NCBI GenBank assembly: GCA_023384675.1
Contig: JAHDVK010000004.1
Location: forward strand, 214,486 to 278,485
Length of the DNA: 64,000 nt
From: Bryobacteraceae bacterium
Lineage (GTDB): Bacteria; Acidobacteriota; Terriglobia; Bryobacterales; Bryobacteraceae
Direction of reading: 5' to 3'
Of this stretch, positions 33,609 through 42,544 are shown piece after piece. The notes below the pieces were generated by a model. That model had not been told where the DNA came from and ran no database searches. It saw only the letters and a list, made by a program, of their open reading frames with translations. The position numbers and the translations under genes were made by a program. How positions within the stretch are numbered: the first letter of the stretch is position 1; every line of letters begins with the position of its first letter.

Positions 33609-34285
33609 TCCTCCCCTCCGGCGCGTAGCAGATAGCCGACTCCCCGCACGGTGTGGATTAGCTTCGTCCCGGAGTCGCCTTCCAGCTTGGAGCGCAGGCG
33701 CCGGATAAAGGCGTCCAGCGTGTTGCTCTCGACGTCGCGGTCATATCCCCAAACGCCTTCAATCAATGTCGCGCGGGGAACTGCCTGTCCGGCGCGGCGC
33801 ATGAGGAATTCGAGCAACAGGAACTCCGTACGGGTGAGAGAAACCTGTTCCGCCGCACGGAACACCAGATGCGATGCCGGGTCGAGCCGCAGCGGACCGG
33901 CTGTCAGTTGAACCTGGTGCGGCGCCGGGCCACGCCTCAGCAAGGCGCGAATCCGGGCGAGCAGCACCTCGAACGAGAAGGGCTTGGTCAGATAGTCGTC
34001 CGCCCCGAGGTCCAACCCGCGCACGACATCAGGAGCGGCGTCGCGCGCCGTCAACATGAGGATCGGCGTCCGGATACCACCTTCCCGCAGGCGGCGGGCG
34101 ATCGTGAAGCCGTCGATGCCCGGCAACATGATGTCGAGCAGGATGAGGTCGAACTCGCTCGACTGGGCCATCGCCAGCCCGGACCTGCCATCTCCGGCGA
34201 CCGCTACGGCGTAGCCCTCTTCGGCAAGGCCTCTCTTGAGGAGGGCGGCCATGCGGGCTTCGTCTTCCACCAGCAACAGGCGCAT
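33605..34285 (-). CDS. OmpR/PhoB-family response regulator
   Basis: The 226-residue protein has a receiver with E7/D8, phosphoacceptor D51 (LILLDIMLPG), T79 in LMLTARD and K101 in YLTKPFSF. The C-terminal winged helix (about 128-222) has LTRTEFLLLEFLMRRAG, DAFIRRLRSKLE and HTVRGVGYLLR. It heads the minus-strand operon. Between it and the plus-strand heme-domain gene are two opposed 11-bp-period heptamer pairs (34316-34357), the expected type of binding site for this family, so it probably controls both directions. Confidence 0.95.
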   Translation of the reverse strand: MRLLLVEDEARMAALLKRGLAEEGYAVAVAGDGRSGLAMAQSSEFDLILLDIMLPGIDGFTIARRLREGGIRTPILMLTARDAAPDVVRGLDLGADDYLTKPFSFEVLLARIRALLRRGPAPHQVQLTAGPLRLDPASHLVFRAAEQVSLTRTEFLLLEFLMRRAGQAVPRATLIEGVWGYDRDVESNTLDAFIRRLRSKLEGDSGTKLIHTVRGVGYLLRAGGEE

Positions 34286-34315
34286 GTCTTCCAGTTCCCA
34301 GACTACCGGTTGAAC

Positions 34316-34357
34316 CTGAAGATCGTCTGAACCTACGGTCCGTCAGACAATCTTCAG
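34316..34357. promoter_or_regulatory. Two opposed OmpR-type boxes forming a 15-bp inverted repeat
   Basis: CTGAAGATCGTCTGA (34316-34330) and TCAGACAATCTTCAG (34343-34357) are inverted copies with one mismatch and a 12-base spacer. Each arm is itself CTGAAGA-N4-CTGA, a direct repeat with 11-base period, as OmpR/PhoB dimers recognise. The boxes point at the divergent regulator (34285) and heme-domain protein (34380) genes. The right box ends 22 bases before the latter's start. Confidence 0.65.
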
Positions 34358-34379
34358 ATGGCGGGCGGACAATCAGTAC

Positions 34380-35270
34380 ATGCGATATATTGCGCTGGCT
34401 ATGAGTTGCGCCTGCTGGGCGGCAAGCCTGTTCGCGCAGGGCAGCGGCTGGTCGCTGGATGGGTCCCCCATCGTCTGGGAATCGGCCTTCGTGAAGACGG
34501 CACCGAGGCTGGACGGTCTGAAGGATTCGGTCTGGGCGAAAGCCACGCCGGTTACGGTGTATGTCCGGGAGGCGATGGGAGGCGATCATCCGCGTCCGGT
34601 CATCTTGCGCGCGCTCCACACCGATGACTCGATCTACATCGCCGCCGAATGGGAGGACCCCACCAAGAGCGATATGCGGGATCCATACCTCTGGAACGCG
34701 GCGCAGAAGAACTACGAACGGCCGTCCAGGCCTGACGACCAGTTCGCGATTGAGTTTCCCATCAGCGGCGACTTCGCGATCAGCATGTTGACGGTCGAAC
34801 GCGAGTACAAGGCCGATGTCTGGCATTGGAAGGCGGGACGCGGAAACCCCATCGGTTGGGTGGACGACAAGTATCACGTGATCAGCCAATCGCCAGTGCC
34901 GAATTCAAAGGAACACAAGCTGCACAGCGGCCGGCGGGTCTTCATTGCCCGCGTCCAGGATGCCGGCAAGCCGCCGTACTTGCTGAAGCCTGAGCCCGCG
35001 GCCTTTGCCGGGGATGTCGTGGACTCGTTCGTCCAGCAGGAACCGGAGGGCAGCATGGCTGACATCCGGGGCAAGGGCGCGCACAATGGCAAGGGATGGT
35101 TCCTCGAGATGGGCCGCAAGTTTGCGACGGGGCATGATGATGACGCCGTGATCGATCCACGAAAGGATAACCCGTGCGCCATCGCCATCCTGAACGATGA
35201 GCTCTACGAAGAGCATTCCGTCTCGACGCTGATCCATCTGCGGCTCAAAGGAGGTCCGGGGGTGAAATGA
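34380..35270 (+). CDS. Ethylbenzene-dehydrogenase-type heme-binding domain protein
   Basis: The 296-residue exported protein has a signal peptide at about 1-20. The body resembles the gamma-subunit-like domain of ethylbenzene dehydrogenase/chlorate reductase that holds one b heme: TAPRLDGLKDSVWAKATPV, VILRALHTDDSIYIAAEWEDPTKSD, DDQFAIEFPISGDF and a late GWFLEMGRKFATGHDDD. Such domains occur alone in Acidobacteriota as presumed periplasmic electron carriers. The stop overlaps the next gene (ATGA). Control by the adjacent two-component system is suggested by the boxes at 34316-34357. Partner enzyme not found in the window. Confidence 0.85.
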   Translation: MRYIALAMSCACWAASLFAQGSGWSLDGSPIVWESAFVKTAPRLDGLKDSVWAKATPVTVYVREAMGGDHPRPVILRALHTDDSIYIAAEWEDPTKSDMRDPYLWNAAQKNYERPSRPDDQFAIEFPISGDFAISMLTVEREYKADVWHWKAGRGNPIGWVDDKYHVISQSPVPNSKEHKLHSGRRVFIARVQDAGKPPYLLKPEPAAFAGDVVDSFVQQEPEGSMADIRGKGAHNGKGWFLEMGRKFATGHDDDAVIDPRKDNPCAIAILNDELYEEHSVSTLIHLRLKGGPGVK

Positions 35271-35923
35271 TGCGCCGCCTTCTTCTGCTCTCGCTTGTTG
35301 CTTTACTTGGATCCGCGGCGGAGATCGACTTCCGCCGCGAGAAGCCCGGCACGGTTCCCAAGGACTGGGTTGTGGCCATGACCCACGAAGGCGGCGCGCC
35401 TAAGTGGGAGATCGTGGAGGATGCCTCCGCGCCTTCGCCGCCCCACGTGCTGGCGCAGACCTCGACCGACAAGACTTCCGGGCGATTCCCCCTGGCGGTC
35501 TACCAGAAAGCAAGCTTCGCCGATGGGAGGGTTTCCGTTCGCTTCAAGCCCGTCGCTGGAGAAAGGGATCAGGCTGCGGGTATTGTGTGGCGCTACCGGG
35601 ATCCGGACAATTACTACATCGTCCGTGCAAACGCTTTGGAGGACAATGTTGTCCTCTACAAGGTGGAGGACGGTAAGCGCATCTCGCTCGAGCCCAAAGG
35701 CACGCCTTCCAAGTCGTACGGGGTCAAGCAGAAGGTTCCGAAGCTGACTTGGAGCGCGCTGAGCGTGGACTTCCGCGGCTCTACCTTCGAGGTCTTCTTC
35801 AACGGCGCCAAGATTATGGTCGTCATCGATTCGACTCTCCAGTCCGCCGGCAAAACCGGGCTTTGGACCAAGGCCGACAGCGTGACTTATTTCGACGACT
35901 TCTACTTCGAGAAAAGAAAGTGA
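35267..35923 (+). CDS. Secreted DUF1080/LamG-like jelly-roll protein
   Basis: The 218-residue protein has a signal peptide (MMRRLLLLSLVALLGSAA). One beta-jelly-roll follows, of the kind found in 3-keto-disaccharide hydrolase-like DUF1080 proteins: GRVSVRFKPVAGERDQAAGIVWRY, NYYIVRANALEDNVVLYKV, GKTGLWTKADSVTYFDDF. It has no second domain or clear catalytic motif; a binding role is more likely. Translationally coupled to the heme-domain gene by ATGA overlap, so the two probably work together in the periplasm. Confidence 0.82.
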   Translation: MMRRLLLLSLVALLGSAAEIDFRREKPGTVPKDWVVAMTHEGGAPKWEIVEDASAPSPPHVLAQTSTDKTSGRFPLAVYQKASFADGRVSVRFKPVAGERDQAAGIVWRYRDPDNYYIVRANALEDNVVLYKVEDGKRISLEPKGTPSKSYGVKQKVPKLTWSALSVDFRGSTFEVFFNGAKIMVVIDSTLQSAGKTGLWTKADSVTYFDDFYFEKRK

Positions 35924-36227
35924 CCGCCCGCATCCACGCTCAGACCACTATCACGTTACCCGACTCCTTGATCCAAGGGTTTCACGCTTCATCCAGGATG
36001 GGGCTGCGAATGAAGTGGATTCGGATTCGACAGGGAGCGGATCCCGCGTCAGAGTGAATGTCTGCCGCCCAGGTGATCTGCCCCCGCCGGTCGCGGAAGT
36101 CCCGCCCCTGAATGCGGATGCCTTCAGTTCCGTCGGGATCAACCCGCAACGCGGCTGGTCATCCCGCTTTCTCGCGGCGCCGCTGGAATGCAATCCCCGT
36201 CACTCCGTTGTGGTACCCTAACTCCTC
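35924..36227. other. Intergenic stretch before the metal-efflux operon
   Basis: No gene is supported. A promoter for the efflux operon should lie near the right end; TGGTACCCTAA at about 36211-36221 could hold its -10, but no -35 match or metal-regulator operator could be identified. Confidence 0.35.
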
Positions 36228-36593
36228 GTGGGGAGAGTGTTCCATCATGGTTTGGCCGTGGCTCTGCTGGCTGCGTTCCTGCAGTCGCCTTTCGTCCACA
36301 CCCATGATGATGCCGCGGACCATGTGCACTGGGATGACCTGCTGCATCTGCGACTGGCTGATCTGTCCACAAAGGGAGTGAGCCTGGAAGCGCCGGACCA
36401 CGGCTCCGATGCGCGTTTTCAGGACTGGGTATCCAGCAGGGGCGAGGTCCGGGCGCAGTTGTTGGCCGGTCTGTGCACGCCGACTCAATCGACTTCCCTG
36501 CGAAGCCGTCCGGCTCCCCGCATCTGGAAGGCTCCGCGCACCCACGACCCTCCCTGGCGGCTAACCCTCTCACCGCGAGCCCCTCCCGCCTAG
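36228..36593 (+). CDS. Small exported His-rich protein at head of metal-efflux cluster
   Basis: The 121-residue reading frame has a GTG start, a hydrophobic N terminus (about 7-20, GLAVALLAAFLQ) and then a His/Asp-rich stretch HTHDDAADHVHWDDLLHLRLAD that could bind metal. The C-terminal half is Arg/Pro-rich and unlike a folded domain. It lies 78 bases before the outer-membrane efflux gene, and small His-rich exported proteins commonly begin such operons. A coding role is likely but not certain; an alternative is a leader region. Confidence 0.5.
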   Translation: MGRVFHHGLAVALLAAFLQSPFVHTHDDAADHVHWDDLLHLRLADLSTKGVSLEAPDHGSDARFQDWVSSRGEVRAQLLAGLCTPTQSTSLRSRPAPRIWKAPRTHDPPWRLTLSPRAPPA

Positions 36594-36671
36594 TTCTGCC
36601 TTCTTTTGCACACGATTCGTGTGCGCAGATTCCTTCACCCATCTAAATGTTGTGTTGACTGAGGAGATGCC

Positions 36672-37895
36672 ATGACTTCATGTCTTCGCTTCCTCGCCCT
36701 CGCCGTTTGCACGGCACTTTCTGTGCAGCCGAGTCCGGCGCAGGAGTGGACGGAAGAGCAAGTGGTCCGGAGGTTTCTGGACCAGAGTCCGTGGGTCCGC
36801 GATGCCCGTGCCCGAACTGCCGTGGCGGCGGCCGAGGCGAGAAGCAGAACGCTGTACTCGAACCCGAGGGTCCGGTACGTCCGCGAAGGTGCGGGCCTGA
36901 CCGAGTTCCTGCAGGCCGAGCAGACGATCCACTGGAGCGGCCGGCTGGGCCTGCTCCGCAAGTCGGGAGTTGTCTCGGCAGGCGTAGCAGAGGCAGAGGG
37001 AGCGCTCGATCTGTGGGAGGCCCGAACGAGTCTGCGACTGGCTTTCTACCAGGCGCTGGCCGGTCAGGAGCTTGGGGCTGTCTATGAGGATGGCCTGAAG
37101 GAGATTGACGAGGTCAACCGGGTGCTTGCGGAGCGGGAGGCGGCGGGTGAGATCGCTCGTTTTGACCGGCTCCGGGCTGAGCGCGAGAGGGCGCAACTGG
37201 TGGCGGAGTGGGCCCTGGTGCAGGCGGAGACGGAGTTGGATCTCGGCCGTCTGCGCGGCTTCCTGCCTGCCGATGTCCAGATCGCCAGGGTTTCCGGTCG
37301 GCTGGAGACCTCGCTCAGCGGCGGGCTGGACGCAGAGACGCTGGCGCGGAGGGCAATGGCTGCACGGCAGGACTTCCGGGCGGAACAGCAGCGGCTCACC
37401 TTCTTTCAGCTCGAACAGCGCGCCGCGGAGAGGCTGCGTATTCCAGAACCTGTGGTGAGCGCCGGATACAAGCGGGCCGACATCGGAATGAACCAGATTG
37501 TCCACGGTGGTGTCGTCGAATTATCCGTTCCGTTGCCGCTTTTCAATAAAGGGCAGGCGGAGGTTTCACGATTCTCGGCCGAGCAAGAGCGTTCGTCGGC
37601 CCGGCTCCAGATTCTGTCACGGCAAATCCGCGCCGCGGTGGATGGCACTGTCCGGGCGTTCAATGCCCGCAGGGAGGCGAAGGACCGTTTCAGCCGCGCA
37701 TTGTCCGATAGCGGTCCGGAACTCGTCCGCATCGCCACTGTCGCCTATCTCGAGGGTGAGATCGGAATCCTGCAACTGCTGGATGCCTACCGGTCGCAGC
37801 GGGAAGCGCAAATGCGAATGCTGGAGATCGAATTGGCCGTCAAGGAAGCGCAGATCGAATTGGAGCGGGTGGTTGGGGAGGAATTGGACCAATGA
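36672..37895 (+). CDS. Outer-membrane efflux protein, CusC/CzcC (TolC-like) family
   Basis: The 407-residue protein has a signal peptide (about 1-23, ending SPAQE) and the helical, heptad-rich architecture of outer-membrane efflux proteins. LYSNPRVRYVREG and SAGYKRADIGMNQIVHGGVVELSVPLPLFNKGQAEV are typical of CzcC/CusC-type members. The final helices include EGEIGILQLLDAYRSQREA. It starts the tripartite operon and overlaps the membrane fusion gene by four bases (ATGA). It forms the exit duct for the RND pump encoded at 39433. Confidence 0.93.
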   Translation: MTSCLRFLALAVCTALSVQPSPAQEWTEEQVVRRFLDQSPWVRDARARTAVAAAEARSRTLYSNPRVRYVREGAGLTEFLQAEQTIHWSGRLGLLRKSGVVSAGVAEAEGALDLWEARTSLRLAFYQALAGQELGAVYEDGLKEIDEVNRVLAEREAAGEIARFDRLRAERERAQLVAEWALVQAETELDLGRLRGFLPADVQIARVSGRLETSLSGGLDAETLARRAMAARQDFRAEQQRLTFFQLEQRAAERLRIPEPVVSAGYKRADIGMNQIVHGGVVELSVPLPLFNKGQAEVSRFSAEQERSSARLQILSRQIRAAVDGTVRAFNARREAKDRFSRALSDSGPELVRIATVAYLEGEIGILQLLDAYRSQREAQMRMLEIELAVKEAQIELERVVGEELDQ

Positions 37896-39421
37896 GAAAG
37901 CTACTCTGTCTGGCAATCCTGTTGAGTGCTTACGGATGCCGCCAGCATTCCCACGTCGGGGAAGCCGCGGCGGAACATGAGCCCCACCCGGAGAGTTTTT
38001 CCCACTGGACGACGAAGACGGAACTGTTCGCGGAATACCTGCCGCTGGTGGCCGGTGAGACAAGCCGCTTCACGGTGCATCTCACGCGACTTGACACATT
38101 CAAACCGGTGGAGTCGGGGCGCGTGGAAATTCGCCTGCAGGACGCGGGGGGCGCGGGACAGTCCTTTACGGCGGCCAACCCGGCCCGTCCGGGCATTTTC
38201 GAGGTGGACGTGAAGCCGGCTCAGGCCGGGCAATATCGGATCTCCGTTCAATTGTCCGGGGGACCGCTCGAGGACACCCACGATTTGGGCGTGATCGACT
38301 GCACTGCGACGAAGGCGGAGGCACTGCACGAACACGGCCCGGGAACGGAGGAGAAGGTCGCATTCCTGAAAGAGCAGCAGTGGACCATGGACTTCGCGAC
38401 GGCCATCATCGAAGATCGCCAACTGCGGGTGAGCATTCGAGTACCGGCCGAGGTGCTGCCGCGTTCCGGTGGGGAAGCTGAGGTCGCAGCGCCCTTCGAC
38501 GGGCGGCTGGTCGTGGAAAACGTGCCCGCCATCGGAGCCCGCGTGCAACAAGGACAGGTCCTGGCATCGCTCCTGCCGCCGACCAGCACTCCCAGCGACC
38601 TCGCCTCGCTCAGGCTCAATCGCGAGGAAGCCCAACTGGCCCTGCAGTTGGCGAGCAAGGACCGCGAGCGCGCCGAGCGGTTGGTGAAATCGGGCGCGGC
38701 TCCCGCGAAGCGGATTGAAGAGGCGCTCACCGTCGAGGCCACCCAGCAGGCGCGTCTCCGCGCCGCGGAAGAACGGCTCGCCCAATACGATAACTCCAGC
38801 ATCGCCGATGGCGAAGCCCGGGGAGCAAAACTGTTCAGCCTGCGAGCGCCAATCTCCGGGGTCCTCACCCTTGTGGATGTGGCTCCGGGCGCGAACGTGA
38901 AGAGCGGCCAGACGCTGTTTCGCATTGTTGACGCCGACACGGTCTATGTCTCCGCCATCGTGCCGGAGGCGGAACTGCCGCGGGTGAGGGAACTCAGCGG
39001 GGCAAAACTCGAGATCCCGGGTGGTGGCGAATTGAAGACCCTCACGAATCTTGTCTCGATCGGACGCGTGGTGGACCCCGAATCACGAACCTTCTCGGTG
39101 GTCTATCAGGTGGACAATCGCGACCGCGGCATTGCCATTCACCAGACCATCCATGTCCATCTGCTCAGCCGCCTCGCCGAGGTGGCTCCGGTGGTGCCGG
39201 AGGCGGCGGTGGTGGATGATTCCGGGCGCCCGGTGATTTTCATCCAGGAGTCCGGCGAGACTTTTGTGCGCCGGCCCGTGAAGCTGGGCATTCGCGAGAG
39301 CGGCTACGTGCAGGTGTTGGAAGGTGCGTTTCCCGGTGAACGGGTTGTCACCATGGGCGCCTACCTGATTCGACTGTCAGCCCTGTCGAACCAGGTGCCG
39401 GCACACGGCCATGTGCACTGA
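37892..39421 (+). CDS. Periplasmic adaptor lipoprotein of RND metal efflux (CusB/CzcB-like)
   Basis: The 509-residue protein has a lipoprotein signal with LSAYGC (C16). An extra N-terminal region (about 17-150) with His-rich stretches (RQHSHVGEAAAEHEPHPE; EALHEHGPG) may be a metal-binding module. It is followed by a barrel-sandwich hybrid domain (ASIA-type PFDGRLVVENVPAIGARVQQGQVLASL), an alpha-helical hairpin (about 245-300) and beta-barrel/membrane-proximal domains. The family norm is about 400 residues, so the first 130 are an addition. It bridges the outer-membrane channel and the RND pump. Confidence 0.92.
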   Translation: MRKLLCLAILLSAYGCRQHSHVGEAAAEHEPHPESFSHWTTKTELFAEYLPLVAGETSRFTVHLTRLDTFKPVESGRVEIRLQDAGGAGQSFTAANPARPGIFEVDVKPAQAGQYRISVQLSGGPLEDTHDLGVIDCTATKAEALHEHGPGTEEKVAFLKEQQWTMDFATAIIEDRQLRVSIRVPAEVLPRSGGEAEVAAPFDGRLVVENVPAIGARVQQGQVLASLLPPTSTPSDLASLRLNREEAQLALQLASKDRERAERLVKSGAAPAKRIEEALTVEATQQARLRAAEERLAQYDNSSIADGEARGAKLFSLRAPISGVLTLVDVAPGANVKSGQTLFRIVDADTVYVSAIVPEAELPRVRELSGAKLEIPGGGELKTLTNLVSIGRVVDPESRTFSVVYQVDNRDRGIAIHQTIHVHLLSRLAEVAPVVPEAAVVDDSGRPVIFIQESGETFVRRPVKLGIRESGYVQVLEGAFPGERVVTMGAYLIRLSALSNQVPAHGHVH

Positions 39422-39432
39422 GGAGCCACACG

Positions 39433-42400
39433 ATGCTTGATGCGATGATTCGTTGGTCCCTGAGGCACCGCTTCACGGTAGTGCTCCTCACTTCGGCGCT
39501 CTTGATTTGGGGCGGCTACACACTGACGTCGATCCCGCTCGATGTGCTACCCGATTTGACCGCGCCCACGGTTACCGTTCTCGTCGAAGCGCGAGGCATG
39601 GCGCCGACCGAGATGGAAGCATTGGTGACTTTTCCGATCGAGTCGGCGATCAATGGCGCACCGGGAGTACGCCGGGTGCGCTCCGCCACCGCCGTCGGGG
39701 TGGCCGTCATCTGGGTGGAATTTCAGTGGGGCCAGGAAATCTACCGCGCCCGGCAAACCGTCAATGAAAAGCTTGCGCTGGTGTCCACCGTCCTGCCCGC
39801 CGAGGCGGACCAGCCGTTTCTAGCCCCGATCTCCTCGATCATGGGCGAGATCCTGTTCGTTACGCTCGAGTCGGACCGGCACTCCCGCATGGAATTGCGG
39901 ACCGCCGCGGACACCTTGCTCCGGCGGCGCCTCCTGGCTGTGCCCGGTGTGGCGCAGGTGGTTCCTACGGGAGGTGAACAGAAGCAATACCAGGTCCTGG
40001 TCTCCCCGGAGCGCCTCAGGCAGTATTCGGTGTCACTGGACGGCGTGCAGAACGCGCTTCGCACGGGCAGCCAGAATACTTCGGCCGGCTTTCGCGTGGC
40101 GGGCGGGCAGGAATATTTAATCCAGGGCATCGGGCGGGCGGCTTCTGAGTCCGCGATCGAAGGCATTGCGGTGGGATCCCGGAACGGCCGGCCGATCTTC
40201 GTCCGCGATGTGGCGCAAGTCCGGATTGGGCCTGCACTGAAGCGCAGCGAAGGTTCGCACAATGCGGAACCGGCGGTGGTGCTTGGAATTCAGAAACAGC
40301 CCAGAGCGAACACGCTGGAACTGACGCGCCGGCTCGACGCCACTCTCGACGACATCCAGGCTGGCTTGCCCGAGGGCATGCGCATCGACAAGAACGTTTT
40401 TCGTCAGGCCGACTTCATCGAGCGCGCTCTCGCTAATCTGACCATGGCGCTGCGTGACGGCGCATTCCTCGTCATGATCGTCGTGGCCATCTTCATGATG
40501 AACTTCCGGGCTGCCTTCATCACGCTGCTGGCGATTCCGATTTCGCTATTGACCGCCGTGCTGACGATGAACTGGTTCGGCTTCACGCTCAACAGCATGA
40601 GCCTGGGTGGCCTGGCCATCGCCATCGGCGAACTGGTGGACGACGCCATCATTGACGTGGAGAACGTCATGCGGCGGCTTCGCGAGAACAGCCTGAAACC
40701 GGAGGGCGAGCGCTTGCCCGCGATGGAAGTGATCTATCGGGCAAGCAGCGAGATCCGCGGATCGGTCTTCTTCGCCACCGTGATTGTGGTGCTGGTTTTC
40801 CTGCCGTTGTTTGCGTTGAGCAGCGTCGAAGGGCGGCTGCTGATGCCGCTGGGGTTTGCCTACGTCGTCAGCCTGGCTGCTTCGCTCGTGGTCGCCCTCA
40901 CCATCACGCCTGCGCTCTGTTCGTTCCTGCTGCCCCAGGCGCGGTCCGTGCTCGAAGGCCACGAGCCCTGGCTTGTGAGACAGCTCAAGCGGATCTACTT
41001 GCCTTCGCTTGAGTGGTCGCTGCGGCATCCAGCCGTGCTGGCACTCTGCTCCGTGGTGCTCGTGATTGGAGCGGCAGTTGCGCTGGGGCGCACCGGCCGG
41101 TCCTTCTTGCCTGAATTCAACGAGGGTACGCTGACGATCAGCGCCGTCACGCTGCCCGGCACCAGTCTGGCGGATTCGGACAAGCTGGGGCGCGGGCTTG
41201 AAAAGATTCTGCTCGGCGTGCCTGAGGTGGTGAGCACGGCGCGGAGGACGGGCCGTGCCGAATTGGACGAACACGTGCAAGGGGTTGAGTCAGCGGAATT
41301 GGAAGTGGCGCTCCGCATGGGCGACCGCTCTAAATCCGAGGTGCTCGCCGATATTCGCGAACGCGTGGCGGTCCTGCCCGGGATGAATGTCACCATTGGA
41401 CAGCCGATCTCACACCGGATTGACCACATGCTCTCCGGGACCCGCGCGAACATCGCGGTGAAGATTTTCGGCGACGATTTAATCACACTGCGCGCGATTG
41501 CCCGGCAGGCCGAGGCGGCCATCCAGGGGATTGATGGCGTGGTGGACTTGTCCATCGAGCAGCAGACCGATATCCCCACTGTGCGCGTCGTCGCCCGTTC
41601 CGCGGATGCGGCTCGCTATGGCCTGAGCCCCGGCGATGTCGCGGCCCGCATTCAGACCGCCTTCGTGGGCGTCGAAGTGAATCGCATCCTCGAAGGTCAG
41701 ATCAGTTTCCCGCTGGTGGTTCGATATCCGGAAACGCGGATGGAGGACTTGAGTGAGATTGGACGTACTTTGCTCGATTCACCAACCGGAGCCAAGGTTC
41801 CCCTGGAAGCCGTAGCGGACATTTACGAGGACCGAAGCCCGAACTTCATCAGCCGCGAGGGAGCGCAAAGAAAAATCGTGGTTCAATGCAACGTCGCGGG
41901 ACGGGATCTGCTCAGCGTGGTCAACGCGATCGAGGAATCCGTGGCCGCCAACGTCCAATTCCCACAAGGCTACCGCGTGGAATACGGTGGCCAGTTCGAA
42001 AGCGAAGCGGAGGCCTCCCGCCGCCTCCTGGTGCTCGGCGCAGGCATCATTGTGGCGATCTTCATGATCCTGGCCACCGCCTTCCACTCCACGCGCGACG
42101 CCCTGATTATCATGCTGAACCTGCCTCTGGCGCTGGTGGGCGGTGTCGCCGGCGTGTACCTGGCTGGAGGTATCCTCTCAGTGGCTTCCATCATCGGCTT
42201 CATCACGCTGTTCGGCATCGCCACGCGCAATGGCATCATGATGGTCTCCCACATCCGGCACCTGAGAGAAAAGGAGGGAGTGTCGGAGCTTCGCCAGGCG
42301 GTGACGACCGGCGCCCTGGAACGTCTCGCGCCGATTCTTATGACTGCGCTCACGGCGGCCCTGGCTCTCGTACCTATCGCCGCCGGCATGGGCAAGCCGG

Positions 42401-42528
42401 GGAGCGAGATCCAAGCGCCGATGGCGATGGTGATTTTGTTTGGCTTGGTCACATCCACTGCCTTGAACATGGTGGTGGTCCCGGCCGTCTACTATGCGGC
42501 CGGGCGGAGGGATGTCAATCAACAATGA
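39433..42528 (+). CDS. RND efflux pump, heavy-metal (CusA/CzcA-like) family
   Basis: The 1031-residue inner-membrane protein has full RND length and layout: TM1 at about 13-32, two large periplasmic loops, and TM groups near 335-490 and 865-1020. TM4 contains GGLAIAIGELVDDAIIDVENVMRRLREN, where the acidic pair is the presumed proton relay. Periplasmic SHRIDHMLSGTRANIAVKIFGDDL is typical of the heavy-metal class. Methionine pairs of the copper-specific CusA relay were not demonstrated, so the metal is undetermined. Third gene of the efflux operon, 11 bases after the adaptor, with a ribosome site AGGAG. Confidence 0.94.
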   Translation: MLDAMIRWSLRHRFTVVLLTSALLIWGGYTLTSIPLDVLPDLTAPTVTVLVEARGMAPTEMEALVTFPIESAINGAPGVRRVRSATAVGVAVIWVEFQWGQEIYRARQTVNEKLALVSTVLPAEADQPFLAPISSIMGEILFVTLESDRHSRMELRTAADTLLRRRLLAVPGVAQVVPTGGEQKQYQVLVSPERLRQYSVSLDGVQNALRTGSQNTSAGFRVAGGQEYLIQGIGRAASESAIEGIAVGSRNGRPIFVRDVAQVRIGPALKRSEGSHNAEPAVVLGIQKQPRANTLELTRRLDATLDDIQAGLPEGMRIDKNVFRQADFIERALANLTMALRDGAFLVMIVVAIFMMNFRAAFITLLAIPISLLTAVLTMNWFGFTLNSMSLGGLAIAIGELVDDAIIDVENVMRRLRENSLKPEGERLPAMEVIYRASSEIRGSVFFATVIVVLVFLPLFALSSVEGRLLMPLGFAYVVSLAASLVVALTITPALCSFLLPQARSVLEGHEPWLVRQLKRIYLPSLEWSLRHPAVLALCSVVLVIGAAVALGRTGRSFLPEFNEGTLTISAVTLPGTSLADSDKLGRGLEKILLGVPEVVSTARRTGRAELDEHVQGVESAELEVALRMGDRSKSEVLADIRERVAVLPGMNVTIGQPISHRIDHMLSGTRANIAVKIFGDDLITLRAIARQAEAAIQGIDGVVDLSIEQQTDIPTVRVVARSADAARYGLSPGDVAARIQTAFVGVEVNRILEGQISFPLVVRYPETRMEDLSEIGRTLLDSPTGAKVPLEAVADIYEDRSPNFISREGAQRKIVVQCNVAGRDLLSVVNAIEESVAANVQFPQGYRVEYGGQFESEAEASRRLLVLGAGIIVAIFMILATAFHSTRDALIIMLNLPLALVGGVAGVYLAGGILSVASIIGFITLFGIATRNGIMMVSHIRHLREKEGVSELRQAVTTGALERLAPILMTALTAALALVPIAAGMGKPGSEIQAPMAMVILFGLVTSTALNMVVVPAVYYAAGRRDVNQQ

Positions 42529-42544
42529 ATGGGAGACGATCAGA

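Noticed and set aside
36015..36221. Small plus-strand frame before the efflux operon
   Set aside because: No ribosome site, low-complexity Pro/Ser/Arg content and no family resemblance.
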